The notes under the pieces are model-generated. The model ran no database searches, was not told where the DNA came from, and worked only from the letters and a program-made list of their open reading frames with translations. A DNA stretch of 64,000 nucleotides from positions 1,736,001 through 1,800,000 of the forward strand of contig NZ_KB375270.1 of assembly GCF_000314735.2 (NCBI RefSeq). Reading direction: 5' to 3'. This DNA is from Afipia felis ATCC 53690. GTDB taxonomy: Bacteria; Pseudomonadota; Alphaproteobacteria; Rhizobiales; Xanthobacteraceae. Both the position numbers and the translations under genes were made by a program. Positions 8,631-17,508 of the stretch are shown here, piece by piece; position 1 is the first letter of the stretch, and the number at the start of each line of letters is the position of its first letter.

Positions 8631-9674
8631 TCAGTTTGTCTTGGCAGAAGCTGCCTTGACGAACTTGTTCGTAAATGTCTGATCCAGCTCGCCTTTGGCT
8701 GCCTCGATGTTCTTCACATACGGACCAAGGGCCGAGAAAGCCATCTGCGCGCTGTTGTCGGGGAATACGCCGTCGACCGAATAGGTCTCCCTCAGGTTCG
8801 CCAGGATCTTCTTGGTGACTTCCGGATCGGGCTGGGAGAATTGCTTGGGCATCACCGCGATGATCTGTTCCGGCGTCGCCTTGCTCATCCACTTCAGCGT
8901 CCGCACCATCGCATTGGTCAACGCCTGCGTGGTATTCGGATTTTTCTTGACGTAATCCTGATAGCTCACCAGCGCTGCGCAGGGATACGGGCCGCCGTAA
9001 ACCTCGGTCGATCCTTTTTCGTGCCGCGCGTCGGCGATGATGACGATATCGCCGGACTGCTCCAGAATGCCCAGCACCGGATCGTTGTTGGCGATCGCGT
9101 CAAGCTGGCCGGAACGAACCGCGGCGACCGCCGTCGCTCCCAACCCGACGCTCACGGTCGGCACATCGTTCGCTTTCACGCCTTCCTTGGCAAGCCACAG
9201 CTTGAGAAACATGTCGCTGCCCGAGCCAGGGGACGAGATACCAACACGCAGGCCCTTCAGGTCTTGCGCGCTCTTGTAGGACGCGGCTTTCGCCTTGGTC
9301 ACACCGACGGCGTAATCAGGCAAACGACCCTGCAGTACGAAAGCCTGCAACGCCACCTTCTTGGCGCGAAGCTGCACGACGTGATCGTAAGCACCGCTGA
9401 TGACATCAACACTGCCACCGACCAGCGCCTCGAGCGCCTTGCCGCCCGAGCCGAGATCGACGACCTCGACATCAAGACCTTCCTGCTTGTAATAGCCGAG
9501 GCCTTCGGCCACCATCGTCGGCAGGAAGAAGAAGCCATTCTTGCTGCCCACGCCGATGCGCACATGCGTGGTTTCAAGATTCTTCACCGGCTCGGCAGTT
9601 GCCGTCTGCGATAGCGCTAAGCCGCCAGCGATGATCGTGGCGCAGGTCAGACCCAATTTCAGATAGTTCTTCAT
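8631..9674 (-). CDS. ABC transporter substrate-binding protein, NitT/TauT type
   Basis: A 347-aa periplasmic solute-binding protein (SsuA/TauA/NMT1-like fold). The ATG at 9674 follows AGGAAG at a good distance; an upstream GTG at 9689 is less likely. Residues 1-27 are a Sec signal peptide ending Ala-Thr-Ala. The stretch IGVGSKNGFFFLPTMVAEGLGYYKQEGL is the usual start of this fold and LKGLRVGISSPGSGSDMF is the ligand-site loop of the family. It sits between the flavoprotein gene (71-base gap) and the ATPase gene, so its ligand is probably the substrate or precursor of that oxidoreductase. Confidence 0.85.
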   Translation of the reverse strand: MKNYLKLGLTCATIIAGGLALSQTATAEPVKNLETTHVRIGVGSKNGFFFLPTMVAEGLGYYKQEGLDVEVVDLGSGGKALEALVGGSVDVISGAYDHVVQLRAKKVALQAFVLQGRLPDYAVGVTKAKAASYKSAQDLKGLRVGISSPGSGSDMFLKLWLAKEGVKANDVPTVSVGLGATAVAAVRSGQLDAIANNDPVLGILEQSGDIVIIADARHEKGSTEVYGGPYPCAALVSYQDYVKKNPNTTQALTNAMVRTLKWMSKATPEQIIAVMPKQFSQPDPEVTKKILANLRETYSVDGVFPDNSAQMAFSALGPYVKNIEAAKGELDQTFTNKFVKAASAKTN

Positions 9675-9745
9675 TGTCCGCTTCCTCACTATTTACGCCC
9701 GGTTTCTTCTTGTTGTGACGCGTACTTATTGAACTGATGTCCGCA

Positions 9746-11176
9746 CTACGCTGCGGATGGCGTTTCTCCCACGTCGATGCCGGCCTCAGCGAGGGTCTGC
9801 TGAAGCAGCCTGGTGTCCAGCTTTGATGGCGAAACGTCGTTCTTCGCGGCGAGCGCCGCAGCAGCGCCCGCCACCTGGCCGGTGACGAGGCAGCAGTATT
9901 GCGCGCGCGACCACATATCGGCGTCGTGCGTGGCTGATAGCGCACGTCCCCCGATAGTCATGCCCTCGACATTGTTCGGTACCAACGCACCGAATGGAAT
10001 CTCGAACCATGTGAGATGCGTGGTGCCGGTACGATAGACGGCATCGGTCGCGGAGCCTTCTCCACCATCGGCCTTGTGCCAATCGCGCCCCTCCGTCATG
10101 TGCCGCCAGATCCGCGCGACGCTATCGGGATAGGTCGACAGCGCCATCATGTCCTCCTGCTTGAGGAGATGAGGCCCGCGCACCCGGCACGTTTCGCGAA
10201 CGCCGACGGTCGGCGACGAATCCAGTACGTAGGAGTTCTCGAAGCCCGGAATGCTCTTCCTGATAACCGCGAAGAGCTTGCGGTTCTGCGAACGCGCTTC
10301 CATGTCGGCGCGCGTCAGGTCCCACGCGCTCGTCCCGTCGACGTTGTAGACACGTGAATTGTTGACGGTCACGATACCGCGATCGACGCTGATGCCCTCA
10401 AAGCGAATGTAGTGAATTTCATCCGGCAGTTCGCCGTTGGCGCGCGCGCGATCGACGACATCGAAGAAACCGGACATCCGCACCAGCCCCTTGTCGAGGT
10501 CGAGGATGTGGAAGTTCGGATCGGCAGTGAAATTCTTCGGATTCTTGCGACAGAATTCGACTGCGCGCTTCACGTCGACGCCACCGAGACGGAACAGCAC
10601 GCTCATCGGCCGCATCTTCTCGTCCTTTTCACGGCCCTTGACGAATTCAGCGCCGGATGCCGCTGCGATATCGGCGTCTCCCGTGCAATCAACCACGGTC
10701 TTGGCGAGGATGGCCTGACGGCCTGACTTGTTCTGCACGATGACGCCGCGAATGCGGTTACCATCCATGATCGGCTCGACGACCCAAGTGTAGGTGAGAA
10801 TTTCGACGGACGCTTCGCGAAGCAGGTCTATCGCAACTTCCTTGAACGCCTCGGGATCAAACGGAAAGGTCGGTCCAGCAGTGACGCCGGCGCCGCGGTC
10901 GGTGAGCGTGCGGGCGATTTCCTTGGCAACGCCCGTCATCTTCGCAAACGGCACGTTCCAAGTATTCATGATGACTGCGGTCGCCGCACCGCCAAGGAAG
11001 GCATTACGCTCGATAACCATCGTCTTGACGCCGGTGCGCGCCGCGCCAAGCGCCGCGCCTATACCGGATACGCCGCCGCCGCAAATCAGCACATCGACTT
11101 CGCGCACGATCGGTGTGGTGCGTGCGGGCTCCATCACTTCATTGGATCCCGACTGCACCGCAACTGCTCCTTGCAT
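9746..11176 (-). CDS. FAD-dependent oxidoreductase (FAD_oxidored family)
   Basis: A 476-aa flavoprotein. The start at 11176 is chosen because GGGAGAG precedes it; reading on to 11329 would run into the GntR gene. It has the Rossmann dinucleotide motif GGGVSGIG (33-40) with an acidic residue ending strand two (Glu56), then LGGAAT (61-66), a hallmark of this family. Members oxidise or reduce hydroxy-acids and enoates, but no activity is known for this one. Downstream come binding protein, ATPase and permease genes in one direction. A related gene (11989-13371) lies across the promoter, roughly 30 percent similar by eye. Soluble: no signal peptide. Confidence 0.8.
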   Translation of the reverse strand: MQGAVAVQSGSNEVMEPARTTPIVREVDVLICGGGVSGIGAALGAARTGVKTMVIERNAFLGGAATAVIMNTWNVPFAKMTGVAKEIARTLTDRGAGVTAGPTFPFDPEAFKEVAIDLLREASVEILTYTWVVEPIMDGNRIRGVIVQNKSGRQAILAKTVVDCTGDADIAAASGAEFVKGREKDEKMRPMSVLFRLGGVDVKRAVEFCRKNPKNFTADPNFHILDLDKGLVRMSGFFDVVDRARANGELPDEIHYIRFEGISVDRGIVTVNNSRVYNVDGTSAWDLTRADMEARSQNRKLFAVIRKSIPGFENSYVLDSSPTVGVRETCRVRGPHLLKQEDMMALSTYPDSVARIWRHMTEGRDWHKADGGEGSATDAVYRTGTTHLTWFEIPFGALVPNNVEGMTIGGRALSATHDADMWSRAQYCCLVTGQVAGAAAALAAKNDVSPSKLDTRLLQQTLAEAGIDVGETPSAA

Positions 11177-11225
11177 TTTACTCTCCCTTAACAGCGGGGC
11201 CTGTGCCCTCTTGCTTGTTGAAACG

Positions 11226-11870
11226 CTATGCTCCCAACCGAAACGCCAGAAGCGTGCTTTCATATGAAGATCGGATGTGAAGGCGCGCGTTGCGCTCGGC
11301 CAGCTCGAAATCGCGAGCGACGATCGCATCGAGAATGGCGCGATGCTCGCCCGTCGATTCCTCGCGGCGGCCCTTGAGGTCGCGCAACTGGCTGACGCGC
11401 GTCATGCTGATCTGGGCCTTGAGCGAATCCAGAAGCTTGGTGAGCCGCTTGTTGCGGCCTACTTCGACGATACGGATGTGAAATTGATCGCCGAGCTGGA
11501 CCAGTTCTTCCCAATCCGAGGTCTCGGTATAGGCGGCGTGAATGCCCTCAAGCTCGTCGAGTTCTTCCTGTGTCGCGTTCTTCGCGGCGCAGGCTGTCGC
11601 GAAGCCTTCCAGACTTTCGCGCAGCTCATAAAGCTCGCGCACATCCTGCAGCGACCAGCGCGGGATGAGGAAGCCGCGGCCCGGCATCGAATCGATAAAG
11701 CCCTCGCGCGCAAGCACTTGAAGCGCCTCGCGCACCGGCGTGCGGCTCATACCGAGCCGCTCGGCCAGATGCACTTCGTAAAGCGCCTCCCCCGGCAAAT
11801 GTTTGCCGCTCAGGATCGCCTCGCGCATCTTTCGGTAGGCTTTTGTGGCCAAACCATTTGACTTTTGCAT
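11226..11870 (-). CDS. GntR family regulator, FCD type
   Basis: A 214-aa transcription factor with an N-terminal winged helix (LAERLGMSRTPVREALQ) and a C-terminal all-helical FCD ligand domain carrying the usual metal-site His/Asp residues (GDQFH, EHRAI, RLHIRS). Start is taken at 11870 (MQKSNGL); an in-frame ATG at 11906 lies inside the palindromic operator. FCD regulators usually repress and release DNA on binding an organic acid. It sits at the head of the leftward flavoprotein/ABC operon and back to back with the second flavoprotein gene, so it probably controls both. Confidence 0.85.
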   Translation of the reverse strand: MQKSNGLATKAYRKMREAILSGKHLPGEALYEVHLAERLGMSRTPVREALQVLAREGFIDSMPGRGFLIPRWSLQDVRELYELRESLEGFATACAAKNATQEELDELEGIHAAYTETSDWEELVQLGDQFHIRIVEVGRNKRLTKLLDSLKAQISMTRVSQLRDLKGRREESTGEHRAILDAIVARDFELAERNARLHIRSSYESTLLAFRLGA

Positions 11871-11891
11871 CGCGTCCCACTTTATGCATAC

Positions 11892-11918
11892 TTTGTGTAT
11901 ACACACAGTCTACACAAA
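11892..11918. promoter_or_regulatory. Palindromic operator for the GntR regulator
   Basis: A perfect 12-bp palindrome TGTGTATACACA occupies 11894-11905. It is nested in a wider repeat in which TTTGTGTA (11892-11899) is matched by TACACAAA (11911-11918). The core GTATAC and the flanking GT/AC spacing fit the TNGTNNNACNA-like sites of FCD-type GntR proteins. It lies about 24 bases before the GntR start and about 70 before the rightward flavoprotein start, the natural place for autoregulation and divergent control. Binding is inferred. Confidence 0.6.
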
Positions 11919-11988
11919 CACAGCACGAGTCAAGCGGCAGCACCTAGGTGCGGCGATGTGCCAGGGAATGAAACAGAGAGGGTATGAG

Positions 11989-13371
11989 ATGCGGCAGATC
12001 GAAGAACCGGCACGGCAAATTCCAGTTCTGATGAACGCGGATATCGTCGTCGTTGGCGGCGGCACGACTGGTCCGCTCGCGGCCATTGCGGCCGCCCGTC
12101 AAGGAAAGAGCGTCGTCCTGATCGAGCGCTTCGGCTCTCTCGGCGGCAACCTCACCTTGGGGTTGAATACCAAGCCTTCTGGATCCCTGCTCGGCGGCTT
12201 GCCGCTGGAGATATGGAATCTCGCCCGCTCGAGCGGCGCAGCCGGCGACGACTACATCGCCAAGACCAAGACCGGCGGCGTCAACATCGCCTCGCCGTGC
12301 GATCCCGAAATCATGAAGATGTTGTTGACACGGCTCTGCGCCGAAGCAGGCGTACAAATCCTGTTCGAAACACTCGTGTCTCGCCCCATTTTAGAAGGTA
12401 ACACCATCGTCGGCGTCGTGGTCGAGAACAAGGCCGGCCGCTCCTTCATCGGCGCAAAGGTCGTGGTCGATTGCTCCGCCGACGGCGACGTGGCGGCAGC
12501 CGCGGGCGCGCCTTTCACGATGGGTTCGGGCGAAGACGGCCGCGATCTGAAGATGCAACCGGTCGGCATGTATTTCACCATGGCGGACGTCGACCTTGTC
12601 GCGCTCGCTCGCTGGGCTCGCACCACCGATGACGTTCCCGCACAGGCCATTCCTAATGCTGACGACAAGCTCGATTACGGATTGTGGCTCACCGGCTTCA
12701 ACAAGACCGTGAAAGCTTACAAGGATAGAACCGGCATCGATCTGCCGCGCGAGAACATCACACTGAAAACCGCGAACGGCCTCATGTATGTCAACGCCAC
12801 GCGTGTGCTCGATGTCGACGTGTTCTCGCCGGTCGAATTCAGCGCGGCCATCATCGATTGCTACCGTCAGATCGAGGAATACGCACGCTTCCTGATCGAA
12901 TGCGTGCCGGGTTTCGAAAAGGCGCGAATCTCGCAGATATCTCCGGTTCTCGGCGTACGCGAAACCCGCCACATCCAGGGCGAATATACTCTCACCGCCG
13001 ACGACGTACTGAAGGGTACGCCGTTCGATGACACCATTGCGGTCGACGTGTCGGCGTTCGACGTTCATGCGCCGAAAGGCGAGGACGTCGATTTCCAGGG
13101 CCTGAAGCCTTACGAAATTCCCTACCGCTGCATGGTGCCGATGGGGGTCGAGCAATTGCTGGTGGCGGGCCGCTGCATCTCGGCGGACCATGTCGCACAC
13201 GGCCGTTCCCGCAACATGCCAGCGTGCATGGCAACGGGTCAGGCCGCCGGTTTTGCGGCCAGCATCGCCGTCAGTTCGAACACGACGGTACGCAATATTT
13301 CGATGGAGGGCCTGCAGGCCATATTGCGAAAAGCGGGAATGCCGCTGCATGCGAGCGATCTTCCACAGTGA
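11989..13371 (+). CDS. FAD-dependent oxidoreductase (FAD_oxidored family)
   Basis: A 460-aa soluble flavoprotein related to the gene at 9746-11176. ATG at 11989 follows GAGAGGG; the longer upstream reading frame would cross the operator and is rejected. The FAD motif is GGGTTGPLAA (23-32), followed by an acidic strand end (Glu46), FGSLGGNLT, and the family's SPVLGVRETRHIQG and GRCISADHVAH segments near the C-terminus. Both genes keep the VRETR core. The pair could act on one compound in sequence or on related compounds; nothing in the sequence fixes the substrate. It ends eight bases before a strong terminator hairpin. Confidence 0.8.
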   Translation: MRQIEEPARQIPVLMNADIVVVGGGTTGPLAAIAAARQGKSVVLIERFGSLGGNLTLGLNTKPSGSLLGGLPLEIWNLARSSGAAGDDYIAKTKTGGVNIASPCDPEIMKMLLTRLCAEAGVQILFETLVSRPILEGNTIVGVVVENKAGRSFIGAKVVVDCSADGDVAAAAGAPFTMGSGEDGRDLKMQPVGMYFTMADVDLVALARWARTTDDVPAQAIPNADDKLDYGLWLTGFNKTVKAYKDRTGIDLPRENITLKTANGLMYVNATRVLDVDVFSPVEFSAAIIDCYRQIEEYARFLIECVPGFEKARISQISPVLGVRETRHIQGEYTLTADDVLKGTPFDDTIAVDVSAFDVHAPKGEDVDFQGLKPYEIPYRCMVPMGVEQLLVAGRCISADHVAHGRSRNMPACMATGQAAGFAASIAVSSNTTVRNISMEGLQAILRKAGMPLHASDLPQ

Positions 13372-13375
13372 CGAG

Positions 13376-13403
13376 AAAGGGCGGCTCCTGCGAGCCGCCC
13401 TTT
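13376..13403. terminator. Bidirectional intrinsic terminator
   Basis: AAAGGGCGGCTC (13376-13387), loop CTGC, GAGCCGCCCTTT (13392-13403): a perfect 12-bp stem with A/T ends on both strands. It lies between two converging genes, the flavoprotein (stop 13371) and the ketopantoate-reductase-like gene (stop 13425), and should stop transcription from both sides. Confidence 0.85.
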
Positions 13404-13424
13404 CTAAGTCGCGATTGATAACAC

Positions 13425-14441
13425 TCAGTACGTATCGACCTCGGGAATCTTCTCCTCGGGGAAGGTCGGGTAGATGCCCCTCACCCGCCCCATCTGCTTG
13501 GCGAGCGCCAGCACCGCGTTGATGTGCGGCGTCGGCACTTCGGTCAAACGGCCCAGTTCCTGAACCGAGGTCAGCAGCGCATCGAGTTCGATCGGGCGAT
13601 TCTTGTCGACATCCTGCAGCATCGAAGTGCGGTGAGCGCCGACACGCGCTGCGCCGTTGATACGGCGCTCGATGTCCACGCGGAAATGCACGCCGATGCG
13701 GCGTGCGATACGCTCGGCCTCTTCCATCATATTGCGGGAAAGTTCGCGCGTGCCGGGATCGGTCGCGACCACGTCGAGCGTCGCATGCGTCAGCGCCGAG
13801 ATCGGATTGAAGCAGAGGTTGCCCCACAGCTTCAGCCAGATGTCGTTGCGAATTTCCGGCAAGATGGGCGCCTTCAGACCCGCGCTTTCGAACAATTGCG
13901 AGAGCTTTTGCGCACGTTCCGTAACGGTTCGCTTCGGCTCGCCGAGACCGAACTTGTCGCCGGAAATGTGATGGATCACGCCCGGCGCCTCGACTTCCGC
14001 CGCCGGATAGACCGTGCAGCCGATCACGCGCTCTGGGCCGATCGCATTCCACTGCCGCGAACCAGGATCGACGCTCTCGATGCGGCGGTCGGCATACTGG
14101 CCTTCGAAACCATGGAAATACCACCACGGCAGGCCGTTCTGCGCGGTAACGACCGCGGTGTTCGGACCCAGCAGCGGCTTCATCTGCTCGGCCACTTCCC
14201 AGGCCTGATGCGCCTTCAGCGCAACGATGACGTAATCCTGATGGCCAAGCTCCGCAGGATCGGCCGTGGCGGTCATCTTCGCCTGCTTTTCTTCGCCACC
14301 GATATGGAGTTTGAGGCCATTGTCCCGGATGGCCTTCAAATGAGCGCCGCGCGCAACCAGCGATACATCCGCGCCAGCGAGCTTCATCAAAACGCCAACA
14401 TAGCCACCAATCGCTCCCGCGCCGTAGATACAAACCTTCAT
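13425..14441 (-). CDS. Ketopantoate reductase-like dehydrogenase (PanE/ApbA family)
   Basis: A 338-aa NAD(P)-dependent dehydrogenase with the N-terminal motif IYGAGAIGGYVG and the family's NPISALTHATLD helix in the C-terminal half. True PanE makes pantoate for coenzyme A, but many members of this family, especially beside catabolic genes, reduce other 2-oxo-acids. It is separated from the next leftward operon by 294 bases and carries its own repeat-rich promoter region, so it is probably controlled alone. Start at 14441; the longer frame to 14489 lacks a better ribosome site. Calling it panE would be unsafe from context. Confidence 0.75.
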   Translation of the reverse strand: MKVCIYGAGAIGGYVGVLMKLAGADVSLVARGAHLKAIRDNGLKLHIGGEEKQAKMTATADPAELGHQDYVIVALKAHQAWEVAEQMKPLLGPNTAVVTAQNGLPWWYFHGFEGQYADRRIESVDPGSRQWNAIGPERVIGCTVYPAAEVEAPGVIHHISGDKFGLGEPKRTVTERAQKLSQLFESAGLKAPILPEIRNDIWLKLWGNLCFNPISALTHATLDVVATDPGTRELSRNMMEEAERIARRIGVHFRVDIERRINGAARVGAHRTSMLQDVDKNRPIELDALLTSVQELGRLTEVPTPHINAVLALAKQMGRVRGIYPTFPEEKIPEVDTY

Positions 14442-14544
14442 GGGAAATGCCTTGCTGTTGCGGACGACGCGACGTGCGCCTCCATCCAACAGCGTTTAGC
14501 CATTTGGCATTCCGTGCGCCACGAATGCGGTGTCGGGTGTCAAA

Positions 14545-14598
14545 GTTAGTAAAATTACAAATTGACTAACAAGACAGACAATCTGTGACTAACGAGAC
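14545..14598. promoter_or_regulatory. Three-copy repeat upstream of PanE-like gene
   Basis: GTTAGT (14545-14550) is followed by its inverse ACTAAC at 14565-14570 and 14588-14593. The last two sit in longer direct repeats TGACTAACAAGAC (14563-14575) and TGACTAACGAGAC (14586-14598). The centres are 20 and 23 bases apart, about two helical turns, so a protein could bind them on one face. They lie 104-157 bases before the start at 14441. Confidence 0.4.
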
Positions 14599-14642
14599 TC
14601 TGGGCTCTTGCGGGATCAAAAATGGTCGCTTCGGCAGATCAC

Positions 14643-14712
14643 TTACCAAGCGCGCAGCTACACAACTTATTAAAATCACTTGGTAAATCATGAAGGCGGC
14701 CGGCAAGCCGCC
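14643..14712. repeat. Inverted repeats at the end of the Pot-like operon
   Basis: Two structures are visible in this short gap. TTACCAAG (14643-14650) matches CTTGGTAA (14679-14686) with a 28-base spacer. GGCGGC (14695-14700) and GCCGCC (14707-14712) form a compact hairpin 23 bases after the stop of the permease gene that ends at 14736; on the minus strand it is followed by TTCATGATTT, so it may be a weak terminator of the leftward operon. Confidence 0.4.
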
Positions 14713-14735
14713 CTCCATCTGAAACGCCTGCTCTA

Positions 14736-15533
14736 TCAGTGCGAACGCTGTTTCGCACCGAACAACCACTCGATGCCGACCAGCCTGTCACAGATGAAGA
14801 CCGCTCCGCATGCCAGCAGGACCAGCAGCGAGGCTGCTGCCGCGCCCAGCGAGTCCGCGTTCTGCTCGATGTAGCTGAACAGTTGAACCGGCAACGGTGT
14901 GGTGTGGGTGTCAGATAGGAACAGCGCGATGTTCACATCGTCCAGCGACACGATGAAACTGAACAGCAGGCCTGCCAGCACGGCGTGCCGGATCAGTGGA
15001 AACGTGACGTGCCAGAACACACGGATCGGGTTGGCACCCAGAATGGAGGCTGCCCGTTCCAGCCGCGGATCGATGCCGGTGAAACTCGCCAATACAAGGC
15101 GGATCACATAGGGACACGCGATCAGGAGCTGGCCGAGCGTCACGGTCATGACCGATGCCCTGATGCCGAGCGACTGATAGACCTGCATCAGCGACAAACC
15201 GATCAGCACTGTCGGCAGCATCAGCGGCGAGAGGAAGAACGTCTGCAGCGCGCCGGAGACCGTGCTGTTCACGGCACGCAGGCCAAGCGCTGCAGCAACG
15301 CCGAGCGCTGTCGACAAGATGGACACCGCCGCGCCGATCTTCAGCGTCAGCCACAGCGCTTCGCTCCAGGTTGGATCGGTCAGCACTTCTTTGTACCAGA
15401 TCATGCTGAAGCCAGCTGGCGGAAACGACAAATAAGCCGCCGAGTTGATCGATGCCGCAACCACGATTGCGATCGGCAGGATCATAAGGAACGATATGAA
15501 CGCGACGTAAGCCGTCAGGATACGGTTCATCAT
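14736..15533 (-). CDS. ABC transporter permease, PotC-like
   Basis: A 265-aa permease with six hydrophobic segments and the inner EAA-loop segment LERAASILGANPIRVFWHV. It pairs with the PotB-like permease encoded just upstream (ATGA overlap at 15530-15533) in an importer of the spermidine/putrescine family. Members of that family also import 2-aminoethylphosphonate, mannopine, gamma-aminobutyrate and other small acids. Last gene of an eight-gene operon. Confidence 0.85.
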   Translation of the reverse strand: MMNRILTAYVAFISFLMILPIAIVVAASINSAAYLSFPPAGFSMIWYKEVLTDPTWSEALWLTLKIGAAVSILSTALGVAAALGLRAVNSTVSGALQTFFLSPLMLPTVLIGLSLMQVYQSLGIRASVMTVTLGQLLIACPYVIRLVLASFTGIDPRLERAASILGANPIRVFWHVTFPLIRHAVLAGLLFSFIVSLDDVNIALFLSDTHTTPLPVQLFSYIEQNADSLGAAAASLLVLLACGAVFICDRLVGIEWLFGAKQRSH

Positions 15534-16408
15534 CGCACGACCTTCCTTTTGCTCGCTCCGTCACGAAACGCGAACGTGTAGATCGCGGTGACGAGCGCCG
15601 TAGCGACCAGCAGGATGAGCGCAACCGCCGATGCAAAGGGCCAATTGAGAACCAGCAGGCCCTCTTTGTAGACCAGATAAGGCATCACCGGCACCGCCGC
15701 GCCACCAACAAGTGCGGGCGTCACGAAGCCGCTCGCGGCAAGGCAGAACACGATGACCGAACCTGCAGAGATACCCGGCAAAGTCAGCGGCAGGGTTACT
15801 CGCATGAACACGCTGAATCCGTTGGCACCGAGAATTTGGGCAGCGCGCGCCAGCGACGGGTCGATCTGTTGCAACGACCCAACGAGCGCGATCACCATGA
15901 ACGGCAGAAAGACGTGCGTTAGCGCAATGATTACGCCTGCCTCGCTGTATAGAAGATGTCCTATCGGCAAGCCGATGGCTTTCGTGAAGGAACTCAGCAG
16001 ACCGTTGGGACCCAGAATGATGATCCAACCATAAGAACGTACTACCGCGCTCACGAACATCGGCGCGATAACAAGAAACACCACCAGCGATCGACCCTTG
16101 CGCCAGTCCTGCGAAAGATAGACCGCGATCGGATAGCCGATGATGAGCGTCATCAGGGTTGTGATCGCGCTGATGCGAAGCGAGCGCCACAGTACGGATC
16201 GATAGAACTCATCCGCGAAAAATTGGGTGTAGGCTTGAAGCGAGAGTTTTCCCGCCGGCGTGAAACTTCCCCATGTCGAGGTGATGAGGGGCCAGACAAA
16301 GAGCACCGCATAGAACAAAATCGCGGGCGCCAGCAAAAGACCGGCATGCAGCCTGACCGGCGTTCGTGTCGCCGATGGCAGCCCCCCTTTCTCGACAAGC
16401 GTGCTCAT
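15530..16408 (-). CDS. ABC transporter permease, PotB-like
   Basis: A 292-aa permease. ATG at 16408 overlaps the stop of the ATPase gene as ATGA, so this start (MSTLVEK) is preferred over the longer frame to 16489. It has a short cytoplasmic tail, six hydrophobic segments and the EAA-loop segment LARAAQILGANGFSVF. Partner of the PotC-like permease; together they form the membrane channel. Confidence 0.85.
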   Translation of the reverse strand: MSTLVEKGGLPSATRTPVRLHAGLLLAPAILFYAVLFVWPLITSTWGSFTPAGKLSLQAYTQFFADEFYRSVLWRSLRISAITTLMTLIIGYPIAVYLSQDWRKGRSLVVFLVIAPMFVSAVVRSYGWIIILGPNGLLSSFTKAIGLPIGHLLYSEAGVIIALTHVFLPFMVIALVGSLQQIDPSLARAAQILGANGFSVFMRVTLPLTLPGISAGSVIVFCLAASGFVTPALVGGAAVPVMPYLVYKEGLLVLNWPFASAVALILLVATALVTAIYTFAFRDGASKRKVVR

Positions 16409-17508
16409 TGCAGCATGTCCTCGAGATTCTTGCCGCCGGGTACGGCATGGCCTTGGCCCGGCAACAGCCGCGTGTCGTCGGCAGGCCACGATACCGACAA
16501 CTGGTCTCCTACCTTGCTCATGCAGCGCTTCACTGGAATGTCGGCAATCAATCGGGCGCCATTGGCCTCGATCTCCACCCGCCTCACCGGCCCGTGATAG
16601 CTGCTGGAAATCACCTCGCCCGTCACGCAGTTCTCGCCGGCCTCCTCGCCCTTGGCGATGTTCTCGGGCCGCACCGCCACCGTCACCTTCTCGCCCACCG
16701 TGCAGCTATCGACCTCGGCCCGCAATTTGCCGAATGCGGTCTCGATCACGGCGTGGCCCTGCTCGTGACCAACCACGACACCATCGAGAAAATTGGTGAC
16801 GTCCATGAACCGCGCACTGAAGATCGTGCTGGGCCGCTCATAGAGCTCGTTCGGCGTCGAGCGCTGCTCAACCCTGCCCGATGCCAGCAGCACGATGCTA
16901 TCGGCGGAGACCAGTGCCTCCTCCTGATCGTGCGTCACGACGACCGTCGTGATGTTGGCTGCCTTGAGGATTTGCCTCATTTCCTCGCGCATCCGCTTGC
17001 GGAGCAAGGCGTCAAGGTTCGATAACGGCTCATCAAGCAGAAGAACGGACGGACGCACCACCAGCGCCCGCGCGAGCGCGACACGTTGCTGCTGCCCACC
17101 CGAAAGCTCCTTTGGATAACGCTTGCCGAGATCGCCAAGTTGCACCAGTTCGAGCGCTTCCTGAACGCGCTTGCCGGCATCGCCGGATGATATGCCGCGC
17201 ATCTTGAGGCCGAACGCAACGTTGCGTTCAACGCTCATGTGCGGAAACAGCGCATAGTTCTGGAACACCATCGACATATCGCGCTTGTGTGGGGCCACGT
17301 TGACGATATCGCGTCCGCCGACGATGACCGAACCTGCATCGGGGGTCAGAAACCCCGCGATGAGGTTCAGCAATGTCGTCTTACCGCACCCGGACGGACC
17401 GAGCAGTGCCACGATCTCGCCGGGTGCCGCCGTAAACGACACGTCGTCGAGCGCCGTGAAAGTCCCGTAGGACTTTCGTAAATGGCGGACGTCCAGATGC
17501 GCGTTCAT
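16405..17508 (-). CDS. ABC transporter ATP-binding protein, PotA-like
   Basis: A 367-aa ATPase with Walker A GPSGCGKTT (37-45), signature LSGGQQQR, Walker B VLLLDEPLSNLD and the switch VVTHDQEEA. About 130 C-terminal residues form a TOBE-type regulatory domain, normal for this class. Its ATG shares bases with the TAA stop of the binding-protein gene (TAATG), and its TGA overlaps the next gene's ATG, so the three products should be made in step. Confidence 0.9.
   Translation of the reverse strand: MNAHLDVRHLRKSYGTFTALDDVSFTAAPGEIVALLGPSGCGKTTLLNLIAGFLTPDAGSVIVGGRDIVNVAPHKRDMSMVFQNYALFPHMSVERNVAFGLKMRGISSGDAGKRVQEALELVQLGDLGKRYPKELSGGQQQRVALARALVVRPSVLLLDEPLSNLDALLRKRMREEMRQILKAANITTVVVTHDQEEALVSADSIVLLASGRVEQRSTPNELYERPSTIFSARFMDVTNFLDGVVVGHEQGHAVIETAFGKLRAEVDSCTVGEKVTVAVRPENIAKGEEAGENCVTGEVISSSYHGPVRRVEIEANGARLIADIPVKRCMSKVGDQLSVSWPADDTRLLPGQGHAVPGGKNLEDMLQ

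Noticed and set aside
12391..14433. A 680-codon open frame on the minus strand
   Set aside because: It runs through the terminator at 13376-13403 and two clear genes in other frames; composition is that of a high-GC antisense frame.
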